Source: Vibrio sp. S9_S30 (GTDB lineage Bacteria; Pseudomonadota; Gammaproteobacteria; Enterobacterales; Vibrionaceae). Taken from it: DNA of 64,000 nt. The stretch lies in assembly GCF_014694455.1 (NCBI RefSeq), contig NZ_JAAUWT010000001.1, positions 62,001 through 126,000 of the forward strand, read 5' to 3'. The position numbers were made by a program, and so were the translations under genes. A model generated the notes under the pieces. That model searched no databases and was not told the origin of the DNA. It saw only the letters and a list, made by a program, of their open reading frames with translations. This document shows positions 8,878 through 18,543 of the stretch, piece after piece. The number at the start of each line of letters is the position of its first letter. The first letter of the stretch is position 1.

Positions 8878-9288
8878 ATGAAACGTCTTCATATTGCTGC
8901 AGCTGTAATATTGAATCCGACTAAAAACCAAGTCTTCATCACTAAAAGGGCAGACAAAGCACACAAAGGCGGTTTGTGGGAGTTTCCTGGTGGCAAGGTG
9001 GAAGAAGGTGAAACAGCTCAGGATGCAACCATTAGAGAGCTTTATGAAGAGATTGGGATAAAAGTGACCGCTTTAAGTCATTTTGAGTCACTAAAACACG
9101 ATTATCCCGACAAATCTTTAGAGTTTGATTTCTTTGTTGTAACGGGTTTTGAAGAAGAGCCTTATGGGAAAGAGGGGCAACAGGGAGGTTGGGTGAGTAT
9201 AGTGGATCTTCAGCAGTTTGACTTTCCAGAAGCCAATGTACCAGTATTGGAAAAGGTGATGAGTATTTACGGTACTCCCGCAACTTAA
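8878..9288 (+). CDS. mutT: 8-oxo-dGTP diphosphatase
   Basis: Hydrolyses 8-oxo-dGTP to the monophosphate, keeping oxidised guanine out of DNA. It has 136 residues, and the Nudix box is intact: GGKVEEGE through RELYEEIG at about 39-61, with the catalytic REXXEE. The N-terminus KRLHIAAAVILNP and PGGKVE fit MutT better than other Nudix families. It follows rplS on its own, with AAAAAGGAAAG before the ATG, and converges on yacG. Substrate assignment is by family. Confidence 0.9.
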   Translation: MKRLHIAAAVILNPTKNQVFITKRADKAHKGGLWEFPGGKVEEGETAQDATIRELYEEIGIKVTALSHFESLKHDYPDKSLEFDFFVVTGFEEEPYGKEGQQGGWVSIVDLQQFDFPEANVPVLEKVMSIYGTPAT

Positions 9289-9340
9289 TACTAGTTAGCC
9301 TCACCTTGAGATAAGACGTATTTGAATCAATTGAATGTAG

Positions 9341-9367
9341 AAAGAGACGCGTAAGGCGTCTCTTTTT
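9341..9367 (+). terminator. Intrinsic terminator after mutT
   Basis: A 10-bp perfect stem (AAAGAGACGC with GCGTCTCTTT), 5-base loop and T-rich tail. It lies between the convergent mutT and yacG genes; the minus-strand tail is less T-rich. Confidence 0.8.
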
Positions 9368-9392
9368 AATTTCATTGAGGCAGACATGAAAA

Positions 9393-9587
9393 TCAGTGAG
9401 CTTCTTCTGACCAACCATCAGAGTCGGACATGTCCGGTGCACCTGCAATGGCTTTTTCTTCCTCCGCCCACTCGCCAAAGTCAATGAGTTGACATTTTTT
9501 GCAGCAGAAAGGGCGAAAAGTGCTTTTTTCTCCCCATTGCACATCAGTTTGGCAAGTTGGGCATTTTACGATAGTCACGTTATTCAT
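9393..9587 (-). CDS. yacG: DNA gyrase inhibitor / zinc protein YacG
   Basis: Small zinc protein of 64 residues; its E. coli counterpart binds GyrB and inhibits gyrase. Four cysteines of the zinc site are visible: Cys9 and Cys12 (CPTC), Cys28 and Cys32 (FRPFCCKKC), followed by [16 protein letters not shown]. An extra Cys29 lies next to the third ligand. It is last in the pilA-pilB-pilC-pilD-coaE-zapD-yacG series. Confidence 0.95.
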   Translation of the reverse strand: MNNVTIVKCPTCQTDVQWGEKSTFRPFCCKKCQLIDFGEWAEEEKAIAGAPDMSDSDGWSEEAH

Positions 9588-9657
9588 AGTGTGCTTTTGA
9601 TTCGGTTCTGATGAGTGTTGATTCTAGCATGTTTTTCCGTGACAAGAAGCACAGACT

Positions 9658-10398
9658 CTAGCAGCAAATGGTCAGATCAAATTCGACATCATGTGGGTAA
9701 GCTTGCCCTGATCCAAAACTCATAAACTTTATGGCAAAGCGATTCTTATGACCTGAAATCATCGGGTAAACACCGTACTCCAATGGGATGTTCAAGCGCA
9801 GAATATTGGCTTCTTCTGCGTCACTTTGGAAAAAACCAGCACGGGCGATGATCGGTTTTTCGTACCCGGTTTCTCTTGTCAGTTGCAACCACAGGTGCAA
9901 AGCGGAGGTTAAGGGTTGTAACGTGTCAAGCCAGCCTTCAATGTCTCTTTTCCTATTTTCATCAGGTTGGTGTAGCCAAAAATGCAGTGAGGGTAAATCG
10001 AAGCAACAGGATCCGCCTGGTAAATTGAACCGTTGGCGAATGGTGCTTAAGAAGCGATCTTCTTTTAAGGATTGACCAAAGCGCTCCGCTGCCATGAGTT
10101 CCTTATGCACATCATCGATGTTTGAGAGAACGGCTTGAAGCATATCTTGGTCAACGCCATCCACATTGAGCCAAGATTTGTAGGACAGGCGTTGTTTTTC
10201 TAAATCTTTAGCAAGCTCAGATTTCATTTGAATTTGCTCAAATATTTCAAGCAAGTCAAAAATAGGGCGAAAGAACAGCGGGTATTGAACGGTATCCACT
10301 TTTGCCGCTGCGTGACTCATTTGTCGCAATAGCGATTCCACTCTAAGGTAAATTCGAGTTTTTTCATTTAATGGATGTTCAAATTTATGAGTGGTCAT
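9658..10398 (-). CDS. zapD: Cell division protein ZapD
   Basis: Cytoplasmic protein that cross-links FtsZ filaments at the division ring. The 246-residue length and the N-terminus [19 protein letters not shown] are typical of the ZapD (YacF) family, as is the C-terminal stretch [19 protein letters not shown]. It lies between coaE and yacG, the same order as in E. coli, with 38 bases to coaE. Confidence 0.96.
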   Translation of the reverse strand: MTTHKFEHPLNEKTRIYLRVESLLRQMSHAAAKVDTVQYPLFFRPIFDLLEIFEQIQMKSELAKDLEKQRLSYKSWLNVDGVDQDMLQAVLSNIDDVHKELMAAERFGQSLKEDRFLSTIRQRFNLPGGSCCFDLPSLHFWLHQPDENRKRDIEGWLDTLQPLTSALHLWLQLTRETGYEKPIIARAGFFQSDAEEANILRLNIPLEYGVYPMISGHKNRFAIKFMSFGSGQAYPHDVEFDLTICC

Positions 10399-10436
10399 GA
10401 AAAACGCCTTTGTGCTCCTTTTGCGGTTATTGTGGC

Positions 10437-11036
10437 TTAGTGACTCATTGCCATGTATTTATGATGTAGTGCCGTAACTTGCGCCAATAAATCACACTCT
10501 GGTGAGTCATTGTCGATGACGTTATTAGCGTAGCTCAAGCGCTCCTCACGTGTTGCTTGTGAATTCAAGATAGACTCAATTTGCGCTAGAGGTACATCAT
10601 CCCGATTCATTGTACGCTGAATTTGCGTATCTCTTGTTACATCGACAACAAGTATTGTATCTGCCATCGACTGTAACTGGTTTTCTACCAGCAAAGGAAC
10701 AACCAGCAGAGCGTAAGGCGATTGTACCTGTTTTAAGCTTTGCTTCATTTTCTGGCGAATCATCGGATGAAGCAAGTTATTAAGCCAAAGTTTTTCTTTT
10801 TCGTTCTCAAAAACTCTTGCTCTAAGCTTTATGCGATTCAATGAACCGTCTGAATTCAATATATCCGTTCCGAAATAGGCGGCAATTTGCTTTAACCCTT
10901 CAGAATGAGGTGCTACAACTTGTCTGGCTATAACATCAGCATCGACAATATCGATATTGAAGTGTTTTTGAAAAAGGTTCGCTACGGTTGTTTTCCCGCT
11001 TGCAATCCCTCCAGTTAAACCAACAACAAATGCCAT
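10437..11036 (-). CDS. coaE: Dephospho-CoA kinase
   Basis: Phosphorylates dephospho-CoA at the ribose 3' position, the last step of coenzyme A synthesis. The 199 residues open with the P-loop [12 protein letters not shown] (about 6-17), followed by IVDADVIAR (about 30-38) and a conserved [10 protein letters not shown] in the CoA-binding part. It is 50 bases downstream of pilD on the same strand. Confidence 0.97.
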   Translation of the reverse strand: MAFVVGLTGGIASGKTTVANLFQKHFNIDIVDADVIARQVVAPHSEGLKQIAAYFGTDILNSDGSLNRIKLRARVFENEKEKLWLNNLLHPMIRQKMKQSLKQVQSPYALLVVPLLVENQLQSMADTILVVDVTRDTQIQRTMNRDDVPLAQIESILNSQATREERLSYANNVIDNDSPECDLLAQVTALHHKYMAMSH

Positions 11037-11086
11037 GCTTTACCTTTAAATCGGATGTGGTGAAACAGTCTATCTAGGAATCACAA

Positions 11087-11956
11087 CTAAATGCCAAGGA
11101 AATGTGAAAAATACCAACTTGTGATGTCTTTTCCAAACAATAAGGTAACCCAACCCGCTATAGCAAGGTAGGGACCAAAAGGAAAAGCTTGTTCTATGCC
11201 CTTTTTTTGCAATCTTAGCTGAATTACACCAAAGACAACACCCACTAAAGATGACATCAATATGATGATGGGCAAACTTTGCCACCCCAACCACGCGCCC
11301 AGTGCCGCGAGCAATTTGAAGTCCCCAAACCCCATGCCTTCTTTGCCTGTTAAAAGCTTGAATAGGTGATACACACTCCATAAACACAAGTAACCCGCTA
11401 TTGCGCCGATTACAGCATCGGTGAGTGACACTGGGCTAACCTCAAAGAGTGAGAGCGCGATTCCAGCCCACATGAGGGGTAAGGTGAGTTGATCGGGGAG
11501 AAGTAAGGTATCGAAATCAATGAAAGTGGCAGCGATAAGCACAAACGTAAAAAACAGAAGTGCGACAGAGAAATAGCTAAATCCGAAATGGTTTGCAACA
11601 GCAAAACTCAAACCTGCGGTCAGCAATTCAATAAGAGGGTAGCGTGCGGAGATCGACGCATTGCATGCGTAGCATTTACCGCGCAGCAGTAACCAACTCA
11701 ATACTGGAACATTATCTCGAATTCTGATTGGCGTATTGCACTTTTGGCAAGTGGAGCGTGGGACACTTAATGTGAGTTTTTTTGCTGGTGGCTCAATGTT
11801 GTATTCAGGAAAGGCATCGGCACACTCTTGTCGCCATTCGTTGTCCATCATTTTTGGAAGCCGATAAATAACGACATTCAAAAAACTACCAATGACTAAC
11901 CCAAACACAGAAGCCATCAACGGAAATAGCCAAGGGTAGTAGTGAAAAGCGTCCAT
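11087..11956 (-). CDS. pilD: Type IV prepilin peptidase / N-methyltransferase
   Basis: Inner-membrane aspartic protease of 289 residues that cleaves prepilin leaders and methylates the new N-terminal residue; it usually also serves type II secretion pseudopilins. Visible are the N-terminal PFLN-like region ([15 protein letters not shown]), two CxxC pairs (CQKC, CYAC) of the zinc-binding cytoplasmic loop, the first aspartate in [14 protein letters not shown] and the GFGDFK motif holding the second. Several membrane helices follow. It is downstream of pilC. Confidence 0.96.
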   Translation of the reverse strand: MDAFHYYPWLFPLMASVFGLVIGSFLNVVIYRLPKMMDNEWRQECADAFPEYNIEPPAKKLTLSVPRSTCQKCNTPIRIRDNVPVLSWLLLRGKCYACNASISARYPLIELLTAGLSFAVANHFGFSYFSVALLFFTFVLIAATFIDFDTLLLPDQLTLPLMWAGIALSLFEVSPVSLTDAVIGAIAGYLCLWSVYHLFKLLTGKEGMGFGDFKLLAALGAWLGWQSLPIIILMSSLVGVVFGVIQLRLQKKGIEQAFPFGPYLAIAGWVTLLFGKDITSWYFSHFLGI

Positions 11957-12015
11957 ACAAGATCTCTAAGGTGAAATGTGTTTAGGGTCTGGAGACCACT
12001 AGCCAGTGGCAAATA

Positions 12016-13248
12016 TTAGCCTAATACACTCATTAAGTTAAACACTGGCAGGTACATAGAGATAACCAATCCGCCAATGACCACTCCAAGGAATATGATA
12101 ATCAATGGCTCAAGCAACTTCCCGAGGTTATCGACGGTGTTATCGACTTCAAACTCGTAGACGTTTGCGACTTTATTAAGCATGTCATCCAGAGACCCCG
12201 TCTCTTCGCCAATCATGACCATCTGCAATACCATTTCAGGGAAAGCTTCGGTATTACGCATGGCGATATAAATAGGCATGCCTGCGGCAGTATCTTTATA
12301 AACTTGTTCGATAGCGACTTGGTAGTACAGGTTGCTCACCGTTTTAGAGCTGGTTTTAAGCCCATTAAGAATTGGAATGCCGGCATTAAAACTGGTCGCA
12401 AGTGTTCGGCTGAACTTCGCGATGGCGGCTTTACTTAAGACTCCTCCGAGGATTGGGAACGTTAATCCCCATCTTGAAGTTCTTAATCGAAATTTAAACG
12501 ATCGCTTTCTCATAAGCTTAAAGGTGATACTCAGTGCGGTGATTGCGCCCACCATTTTCAAGGAATCGTGTTGTACGATGTGTGAGAGTTTCAATACCTG
12601 CTGGGTAAACCATGGTAATTCAGCCCCAAACCCTGTGAACATTGTTTCAAATTCTGGTATGACGAATTTTAGCATCAAAAAGGATACCCCAACCGCAGTC
12701 AAAAGAACCATCACTGGGTAGATCATCGCTTTGATAACTTTGGAGCGTAACTCCTCACTTTTTTCTTGGTAGGTTGCGATGCGTTCGAAAACATCGGACA
12801 AATTACCCGTTTGCTCGCCCGTTGCAATTAAGTCGGTGTAAAAACTGTCAAATAGTCTGTTGGATGTGCCGAGTGCTTTAGAGAGCGGGGTGCCTGCCTC
12901 TACGGCTTTGGTCACCTGAGATAGGATGGATTTCATCTCTGCTTTGTTGTGATTATCCGACACCATTTTTAAAGATTGCACTATTGGAACGCCAGTTCCC
13001 AGCATGGTCGCCATTTGACGAGTGAATATCATGATGTCTTTCTTTTTAACTTTGTGGCTCAGTTTGTCGAGTATAGAAATGCCCGACTTTCTGACTTTTT
13101 TAATTTGAACTCGTTGGCTTCGAAGCTTGTCGCGTACTTCCATTTCGGTGTAGGCCAAAAACTGACCTGATGTTTTCTTCCCTGAGCTGTTAATGCCTTT
13201 CCAGCGAAAGTTGTATAGCTTGAGGCGAGGGGTAACGGAACGTTCCAA
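12016..13248 (-). CDS. pilC: Type IV pilus inner-membrane platform protein PilC
   Basis: Platform protein of 410 residues that links PilB to the growing pilus. It has the duplicated T2SF domain: [19 protein letters not shown] (about 75-93) in the first half and [19 protein letters not shown] in the second, each followed by membrane segments. The C-terminus ends with a helix and [11 protein letters not shown]. Its start lies 9 bases from the pilB stop, so the two are coupled in one transcript. Confidence 0.97.
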   Translation of the reverse strand: MERSVTPRLKLYNFRWKGINSSGKKTSGQFLAYTEMEVRDKLRSQRVQIKKVRKSGISILDKLSHKVKKKDIMIFTRQMATMLGTGVPIVQSLKMVSDNHNKAEMKSILSQVTKAVEAGTPLSKALGTSNRLFDSFYTDLIATGEQTGNLSDVFERIATYQEKSEELRSKVIKAMIYPVMVLLTAVGVSFLMLKFVIPEFETMFTGFGAELPWFTQQVLKLSHIVQHDSLKMVGAITALSITFKLMRKRSFKFRLRTSRWGLTFPILGGVLSKAAIAKFSRTLATSFNAGIPILNGLKTSSKTVSNLYYQVAIEQVYKDTAAGMPIYIAMRNTEAFPEMVLQMVMIGEETGSLDDMLNKVANVYEFEVDNTVDNLGKLLEPLIIIFLGVVIGGLVISMYLPVFNLMSVLG

Positions 13249-13257
13249 ACTGTCTCC

Positions 13258-14946
13258 TTACAAATACAAAACGCGTTGGAGCTCTTGGTAGCTCGTGATG
13301 CCTTGTTTCAAGATCTCAATACCCGATTGGCTGAGGGTCTTCATTCCGTTCTTAACGGCCAGCATTTCGATGTCGGCAATATTGGCTTTATGAGAAACCG
13401 CTTGCTGCATTTCCGCATCAAAAGGCATGACTTCATAAATACCAATGCGGCCACTGTACCCAGCGTTACAATCGGCGCAGCCTTCTTTTGATGCTTGAAA
13501 AAGGGGGCAGTCAGATTCGATTTGATGTTTTTCTAACAGGGCTGGAGAGAGCTGATGCGAGACTTTACAGTGCGGGCACAAACGTCTAGCCAAACGTTGC
13601 GCGATGATCAGGCTGAGTGAGGAAGAGAGGTTATACGGCTCAACCCCCATATTGCCCAATCGAATGACCGTTTCTGCTGCGGAGTTGGTGTGCAATGTCG
13701 ATAGAACTAGGTGGCCTGTTTGGGCTGCCTTGATGGCGATCTCTGCCGTTTCAAAGTCTCGTATTTCCCCCAGCATGACGATGTCAGGGTCTTGTCGCAA
13801 GAAAGACTTGAGCGCTGCCGCAAAGGTGAAGCCGATCTTCGGTCGGATTTGGACTTGGTTGATGCCAGCTAGGTTGATTTCAACCGGATCTTCAGCGGTC
13901 GAAATATTGCGTTCAACCGTGTTGAGAATACTGAGCCCAGTATACAGGGAAACGGTTTTACCACTCCCTGTTGGACCCGTCATCAGGATCATGCCCTGAG
14001 GTCGACGTAACGCTTCGATATACAAGGCTTTTTGTTCCTCACTGTAGCCAAGCATGTCGATGTTCAAATTTGCACTGCTGCTGTCTAACAAACGCAGAAC
14101 AATTTTTTCTCCCCAAAGGGTGGGCAGAGTGGAGACTCGAAGGTCGATTGCGGTTGTGTCACTGAGTTTCAGCTTAATACGTCCATCTTGAGGCAAGCGG
14201 CGTTCTGCAATGTCCAGTTTTGAGAGTATTTTTAACCGTGCGGCCAGCCTTCGCCCCAGCTGCGGTGCGGGGCTATTGGCTTGAATGAGAATGCCGTCGC
14301 AGCGCATCCGAATTCGATAGGTCTTTTCATAAGGTTCAAAGTGAATATCTGACGCGCCTTTACGTACGGCATCGAAGAGGACTTGATGAATAAAGCGACT
14401 GACGGGGGCATCATCTAAGCTGAGGTCTTCAGCCGATTCGAATTCATCGTCACTCACTTGAACCAAATCCGCGAGCTCTTCTTGCGTGATTTCTTTACCA
14501 CCAGTGCTGCTATCGACTCTATTCTTGCCGTACATTCTACGAATGCAGCTGGTCAGTTCTCTCTCATCGCAAAGCAGGAGCTCGACTTGTTGATTGGTGG
14601 CAAAGCGAAACTCTTCTTCCGCTTCAACGATCGTTGGGTCGGATAGCGCAATAAACAGGGTATTGTTGTTGGACTCAACGGGCAGTGCATTGTAGCGGGT
14701 GATCAAATCTCTCAGACCAAGCTGTTCACACAAGGGGAGGTAATTGTATTGATGAGCTTCTATGACCGACAAACCAAAAATCTCAGCAATGTGCCGAGTC
14801 AATTCAAAAGCAGACAGTATACCAAGCGCAGTGATAGCACTGGGGACCGTGCCCCCAGTACTACCGACGTGCTCAATAATAGCCAGCTTGTGTTCTTCGC
14901 TAATGATATCGGCTTGGCGAAGAATGCTCACTAAATTGGTGTGCAT
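13258..14946 (-). CDS. pilB: Type IV pilus assembly ATPase PilB
   Basis: Cytoplasmic hexameric ATPase of 562 residues that powers pilus extension. It has an N-terminal MshEN/T2SSE_N region, Walker A MTGPTGSGKT (about 319-328), Walker B region DPDIVMLGEIRD, the His box STLHTNSAAETV, and a tetracysteine zinc motif made of LCPHC and GCADC near 465-493. The gene is three bases downstream of the pilA stop. The GxGKT and tetracysteine motifs support PilB over PilT. Confidence 0.97.
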   Translation of the reverse strand: MHTNLVSILRQADIISEEHKLAIIEHVGSTGGTVPSAITALGILSAFELTRHIAEIFGLSVIEAHQYNYLPLCEQLGLRDLITRYNALPVESNNNTLFIALSDPTIVEAEEEFRFATNQQVELLLCDERELTSCIRRMYGKNRVDSSTGGKEITQEELADLVQVSDDEFESAEDLSLDDAPVSRFIHQVLFDAVRKGASDIHFEPYEKTYRIRMRCDGILIQANSPAPQLGRRLAARLKILSKLDIAERRLPQDGRIKLKLSDTTAIDLRVSTLPTLWGEKIVLRLLDSSSANLNIDMLGYSEEQKALYIEALRRPQGMILMTGPTGSGKTVSLYTGLSILNTVERNISTAEDPVEINLAGINQVQIRPKIGFTFAAALKSFLRQDPDIVMLGEIRDFETAEIAIKAAQTGHLVLSTLHTNSAAETVIRLGNMGVEPYNLSSSLSLIIAQRLARRLCPHCKVSHQLSPALLEKHQIESDCPLFQASKEGCADCNAGYSGRIGIYEVMPFDAEMQQAVSHKANIADIEMLAVKNGMKTLSQSGIEILKQGITSYQELQRVLYL

Positions 14947-14949
14947 GGG

Positions 14950-15387
14950 TTATGGCTTACAGCTTTTAGGAATTTCAGAACTCTCAATTTTACCCGCTGG
15001 CGTGAATGTACATGCCCATCCGCTTACTGATTTTGCAAGAGCAAGCGACGCTCCGGTTATCGAAGAATTTGTACCGAATTCAAAGTTAATGGTGCCTGTA
15101 GCACCGCTAATACCTGTAAAGGATAGCGTACCTAGCTTATTCATTGTTGTTGTTGCTCCGACTGCGGTAAAGCCATTTGCGTCGTTAGCAGGGAAAGTAC
15201 CAATTTCTTGAATATGCATATCCACATTGGTTACTAGTGCACGTGCCGTTGCCAAACCTGTCGCTGCTTCTGATTTCTTAACATGATTTTTATAGGCGGG
15301 AATTGCCAAAGCAGACAGCACGCCAATAATCGCGACGACAATCATTAGTTCTATTAATGTAAAGCCTTGTTGTTTCCTATTTTGCAT
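14950..15387 (-). CDS. pilA: Type IV major pilin PilA
   Basis: Pilus subunit of 145 residues. A short charged leader ends MQNRKQQG, and PilD would cut before Phe9 of the mature N-terminus FTLIELMIVVAIIGVLSAL, which carries the conserved Glu5. The C-terminal disulphide loop is formed by Cys126 and Cys143. The middle (about 60-120) is Gly/Thr/Ala-rich and probably the variable surface. It is first in the pilus operon, pointing away from the nadC terminator. Vibrio pilins of this locus serve DNA uptake and surface attachment. Confidence 0.96.
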   Translation of the reverse strand: MQNRKQQGFTLIELMIVVAIIGVLSALAIPAYKNHVKKSEAATGLATARALVTNVDMHIQEIGTFPANDANGFTAVGATTTMNKLGTLSFTGISGATGTINFEFGTNSSITGASLALAKSVSGWACTFTPAGKIESSEIPKSCKP

Positions 15388-15576
15388 AAATAACTCCGTT
15401 TATAAGGTCGTATAAAAACAGAGCGAGGATAGGAGCGTGCCAAAAGTAAAGAAACTGTAATTAAAAGATTGCTGGAGGAGGATTTCAGAATTTTTATTTT
15501 GTTTCAGTATGTTACTGGTTTAGTGCGACTGGGTTCAAATGCGGTGAGTGATGTCAGTCGCAACCGTATGATAAGG

Positions 15577-15604
15577 TTAAAAAAAGGAAGTAGACCTTCC
15601 TTTT
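15577..15604 (-). terminator. Intrinsic terminator after nadC
   Basis: On the minus strand a 9-bp stem (AAAAGGAAG with CTTCCTTTT) is followed by TTT. The 291-base gap between nadC and pilA also holds an inverted pair TTCAGATTT/AAATCTGAA (15633-15641 and 15670-15678) directly behind the nadC stop, and the pilA promoter region. No other gene is visible there. Confidence 0.7.
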
Positions 15605-15678
15605 CAATTATAAGTTTACATTTATAAAATATTTCAGATTTGTGATGATGCTCAAATCCGAATTTTGTTAAATCTGAA

Positions 15679-16572
<894 letters not shown>

Positions 16573-16773
16573 TCAGTAAATACCAGAGGTTGAAATTGTC
16601 TGCATCATACTCTGGCTTGGAGGAGAATTCAGCTATTTATCGGGATAGAACTGAGTTAAGTGACATACTCGCCTCGTTTATGCCTGTTATCTCCAAACAG
16701 CCGCTGCTCTGCTTCTTGGTGTGACTTCGGTATATACTCTTAATAATGAGCTGTTTAATAAGAATCAAACAAC

Positions 16774-17331
16774 ATGAGAATTGATGAAAGTCATTGGCTT
16801 ACAGAGATCAATAAGGTGGTGTCTCCTCATTACGATGAGCGCCCTGAAGGTGAGGGCATCTCTTTGCTAGTTGTGCATCACATCAGTTTGCCTCCTCGCC
16901 AATATGGTGGCACTTTTGTTGATGACTTTTTTGCCGGAAACCTAGATCCCACGCTGCATCCGTTTTTTGATGTCATTAAAACCCTTAAAGTGTCAGCCCA
17001 CTGTTTGATTCGGCGTACGGGTGAAATCGTGCAATTTGTTCCGTTTGATAAGAGAGCATGGCATGCCGGAGTGTCGAGTTTTGCGGGGCGTGAGCGTTGT
17101 AATGACTATTCTATTGGTGTCGAACTGGAAGGGTGTGAATTCGACAGTTACACGTCTGAGCAATACGACTCGTTGGTTAAGTTAACTAAATTGCTGCAAT
17201 CTCAATACCCAAGTATGAGTGACCACCGAATTACGGGGCATCAATATATCGCTCCTCTGCGCAAATCTGATCCTGGTCTCACATTTGATTGGCGGTATTT
17301 TCGCGCTCTTCTCAAAACCGGATCGAATTAG
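16774..17331 (+). CDS. ampD: 1,6-anhydro-N-acetylmuramyl-L-alanine amidase
   Basis: Cytoplasmic zinc amidase that trims recycled anhydro-muropeptides and so keeps the AmpR inducer low. The 185 residues have the zinc ligands in place: His35 (VVHHISLPP), His156 (GHQYIAP) and Asp166 (KSDPG), with the conserved GVELEG and AWHAGVSSF segments. There is no signal peptide, which fits AmpD and not the periplasmic AmiD type. It is divergent from nadC. Confidence 0.96.
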   Translation: MRIDESHWLTEINKVVSPHYDERPEGEGISLLVVHHISLPPRQYGGTFVDDFFAGNLDPTLHPFFDVIKTLKVSAHCLIRRTGEIVQFVPFDKRAWHAGVSSFAGRERCNDYSIGVELEGCEFDSYTSEQYDSLVKLTKLLQSQYPSMSDHRITGHQYIAPLRKSDPGLTFDWRYFRALLKTGSN

Positions 17332-17373
17332 CATATTTTCAGTGTGTGAGCTGGATACTTGTTTTGCGTAAGG

Positions 17374-17444
17374 TGTCCAATGTTAACTTATGTGTGTCGA
17401 ACACTAACTGAGTGTGTCGAATGCTAACTGAATGTGTCAAACAC
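17374..17444 (+). repeat. Four tandem copies of a ~20-bp repeat upstream of pdhR
   Basis: The 390 bases between ampD and pdhR contain this array, a second tandem pair and two PdhR operators. TGTC occurs at 17374, 17395, 17415 and 17435, so the units are 21, 20 and 20 bases long. Each resembles TGTCGAACACTAACTGAGTG, with the fourth cut short. The near-20-base period puts all copies on one face of the helix. No known regulator consensus fits with confidence. Confidence 0.7.
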
Positions 17445-17495
17445 GGAGATGCGACTAAGCTCTATCTGCCGTTAAAAAAAAATTGTCATAACTTT

Positions 17496-17529
17496 TATTT
17501 ATGTCACACAGATATTTATGTCACACAGA
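17496..17529 (+). repeat. Perfect 17-bp tandem duplication upstream of pdhR
   Basis: TATTTATGTCACACAGA occurs twice head to tail (17496-17512 and 17513-17529), immediately before the first PdhR operator. The unit contains GTCACAC, part of a CRP half-site on the opposite strand, but no full CRP palindrome is present. Confidence 0.75.
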
Positions 17530-17539
17530 GCGATATATT

Positions 17540-17556
17540 AATTGGTAAGACCAATT
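17540..17556 (+). promoter_or_regulatory. PdhR operator 1 (distal)
   Basis: AATTGGTAAGACCAATT is a perfect 7-3-7 palindrome. It equals the PdhR box of the E. coli pdhR promoter as I recall it, so this is very probably the binding site of the downstream repressor. It is about 166 bases upstream of the pdhR start. Confidence 0.9.
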
Positions 17557-17677
17557 GTATTGCTGTTTTAATGCGCTCTTGTTGTCTCTTGGTTAATTTG
17601 TTCTGCGTTCAATGATGTGCGTCAAGTTTTATCTGGACAGAAACGTTTTATTTATGTTATTTTTTTGCCCAATTTGA

Positions 17678-17694
17678 AATTGGTATTACCAATT
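17678..17694 (+). promoter_or_regulatory. PdhR operator 2 (proximal) with candidate promoter
   Basis: AATTGGTATTACCAATT is a second perfect palindrome, centred 138 bases from operator 1 and 27 bases before the pdhR ATG. A candidate promoter upstream is TGGACA (17634-17639), 17 bases, TTATTT (17657-17662), which would start near 17669. A repressor bound here would then sit just past the start site. The promoter is weak by consensus; the operator is clear. Confidence 0.85.
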
Positions 17695-17721
17695 GACTGC
17701 AAGAGTAGAAGAACAACACAT

Positions 17722-18489
17722 ATGGCTTATCAAAGGATTCGTCAGCCGAAACTCTCTGATGTTATTGAACAGGAGCTTGAACGGTTGATTTTGGAAGGAA
17801 CGCTCTCACCGGGGGAACAATTACCACCGGAGCGAGAGTTGGCGAAGCAGTTTGATGTTTCGCGTCCTTCGGTCCGAGAAGCGATTCAGAGGCTGGAAGC
17901 AAAGCGATTGTTAACTCGTCGCCAAGGTGGCGGGACATTCGTCAGTGAGTCTCTCTGGAAAAGCTTTTCCGATCCTTTGTTAAACTTATTGTCCACCCAT
18001 TCCGAGACCCAGTTAGATTTGCTGGAAGCACGACATGCGATGGAAGGGTTATCCGCTTACTTTGCGGCATTACGTGGTACCGATGAAGACTTTGAGCGAA
18101 TCCAGCTCTGCTTAGAGCATATTCGTACAGCTCAAGACAAAAAAGACGTGGAAGTGGAAGCTTCTGCGGTTATGGCGTTCCTTATCGCCTTAACGGAAGC
18201 GGCACATAATGTGGTTTTACTTCATATCGTGCGTAGTTTGTCGCCTTTGCTTGAGCAAAACGTCTTGCAAAATTTAAAGCTCTTGCATCGCCGCGCAGAA
18301 GTGGTGGATAGAGTCAGTAAACATCGAGCTAATATTGTGGATGCGATTGTTTCTGGTCAGCCTGAACAGGCGCGTGAAATGTCTCACTCACATTTAGCTT
18401 ATATCGAAGAAACATTGCTGGATTTAACTCGTGAAGAGTCTAGAAGAGAACGCTCTTTGCGCAGAATCCAGCGAGGTAACGAGTCGTAA
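17722..18489 (+). CDS. pdhR: Pyruvate dehydrogenase complex repressor
   Basis: GntR/FadR-family repressor released from DNA by pyruvate. It controls its own operon. I place the start at 17722 ([20 protein letters not shown], 255 residues), matching the family N-terminus. An upstream in-frame extension would run through operator 2 and is unlikely. The wHTH lies at about 10-75 ([20 protein letters not shown], about 37-56) and the FCD ligand domain at about 90-235. It heads the pdhR-aceE-aceF-lpd cluster, 54 bases before aceE. Confidence 0.96.
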   Translation: MAYQRIRQPKLSDVIEQELERLILEGTLSPGEQLPPERELAKQFDVSRPSVREAIQRLEAKRLLTRRQGGGTFVSESLWKSFSDPLLNLLSTHSETQLDLLEARHAMEGLSAYFAALRGTDEDFERIQLCLEHIRTAQDKKDVEVEASAVMAFLIALTEAAHNVVLLHIVRSLSPLLEQNVLQNLKLLHRRAEVVDRVSKHRANIVDAIVSGQPEQAREMSHSHLAYIEETLLDLTREESRRERSLRRIQRGNES

Positions 18490-18543
18490 TCACGGCTTGT
18501 CACAAGTTTAAAGTAGATCCAACCAACAGAAGGATAGATCGCC

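Noticed and set aside
15426..15442. Sigma-54-like -24 element (TGGCAC, minus strand) upstream of pilA, as in Pseudomonas pilA
   Set aside because: The -12 GC dinucleotide is missing at the required spacing (TC is found there), so the match is only half of the promoter.
15530..15545. GGTTCAAATGC, resembling a tRNA T-loop
   Set aside because: No acceptor or anticodon stems can be formed around it and no CCA end follows.
17412..17721. Open frames upstream of pdhR, including a 35-codon N-terminal extension
   Set aside because: They run through the tandem repeats and the PdhR operators, and the PdhR family starts at [10 protein letters not shown].
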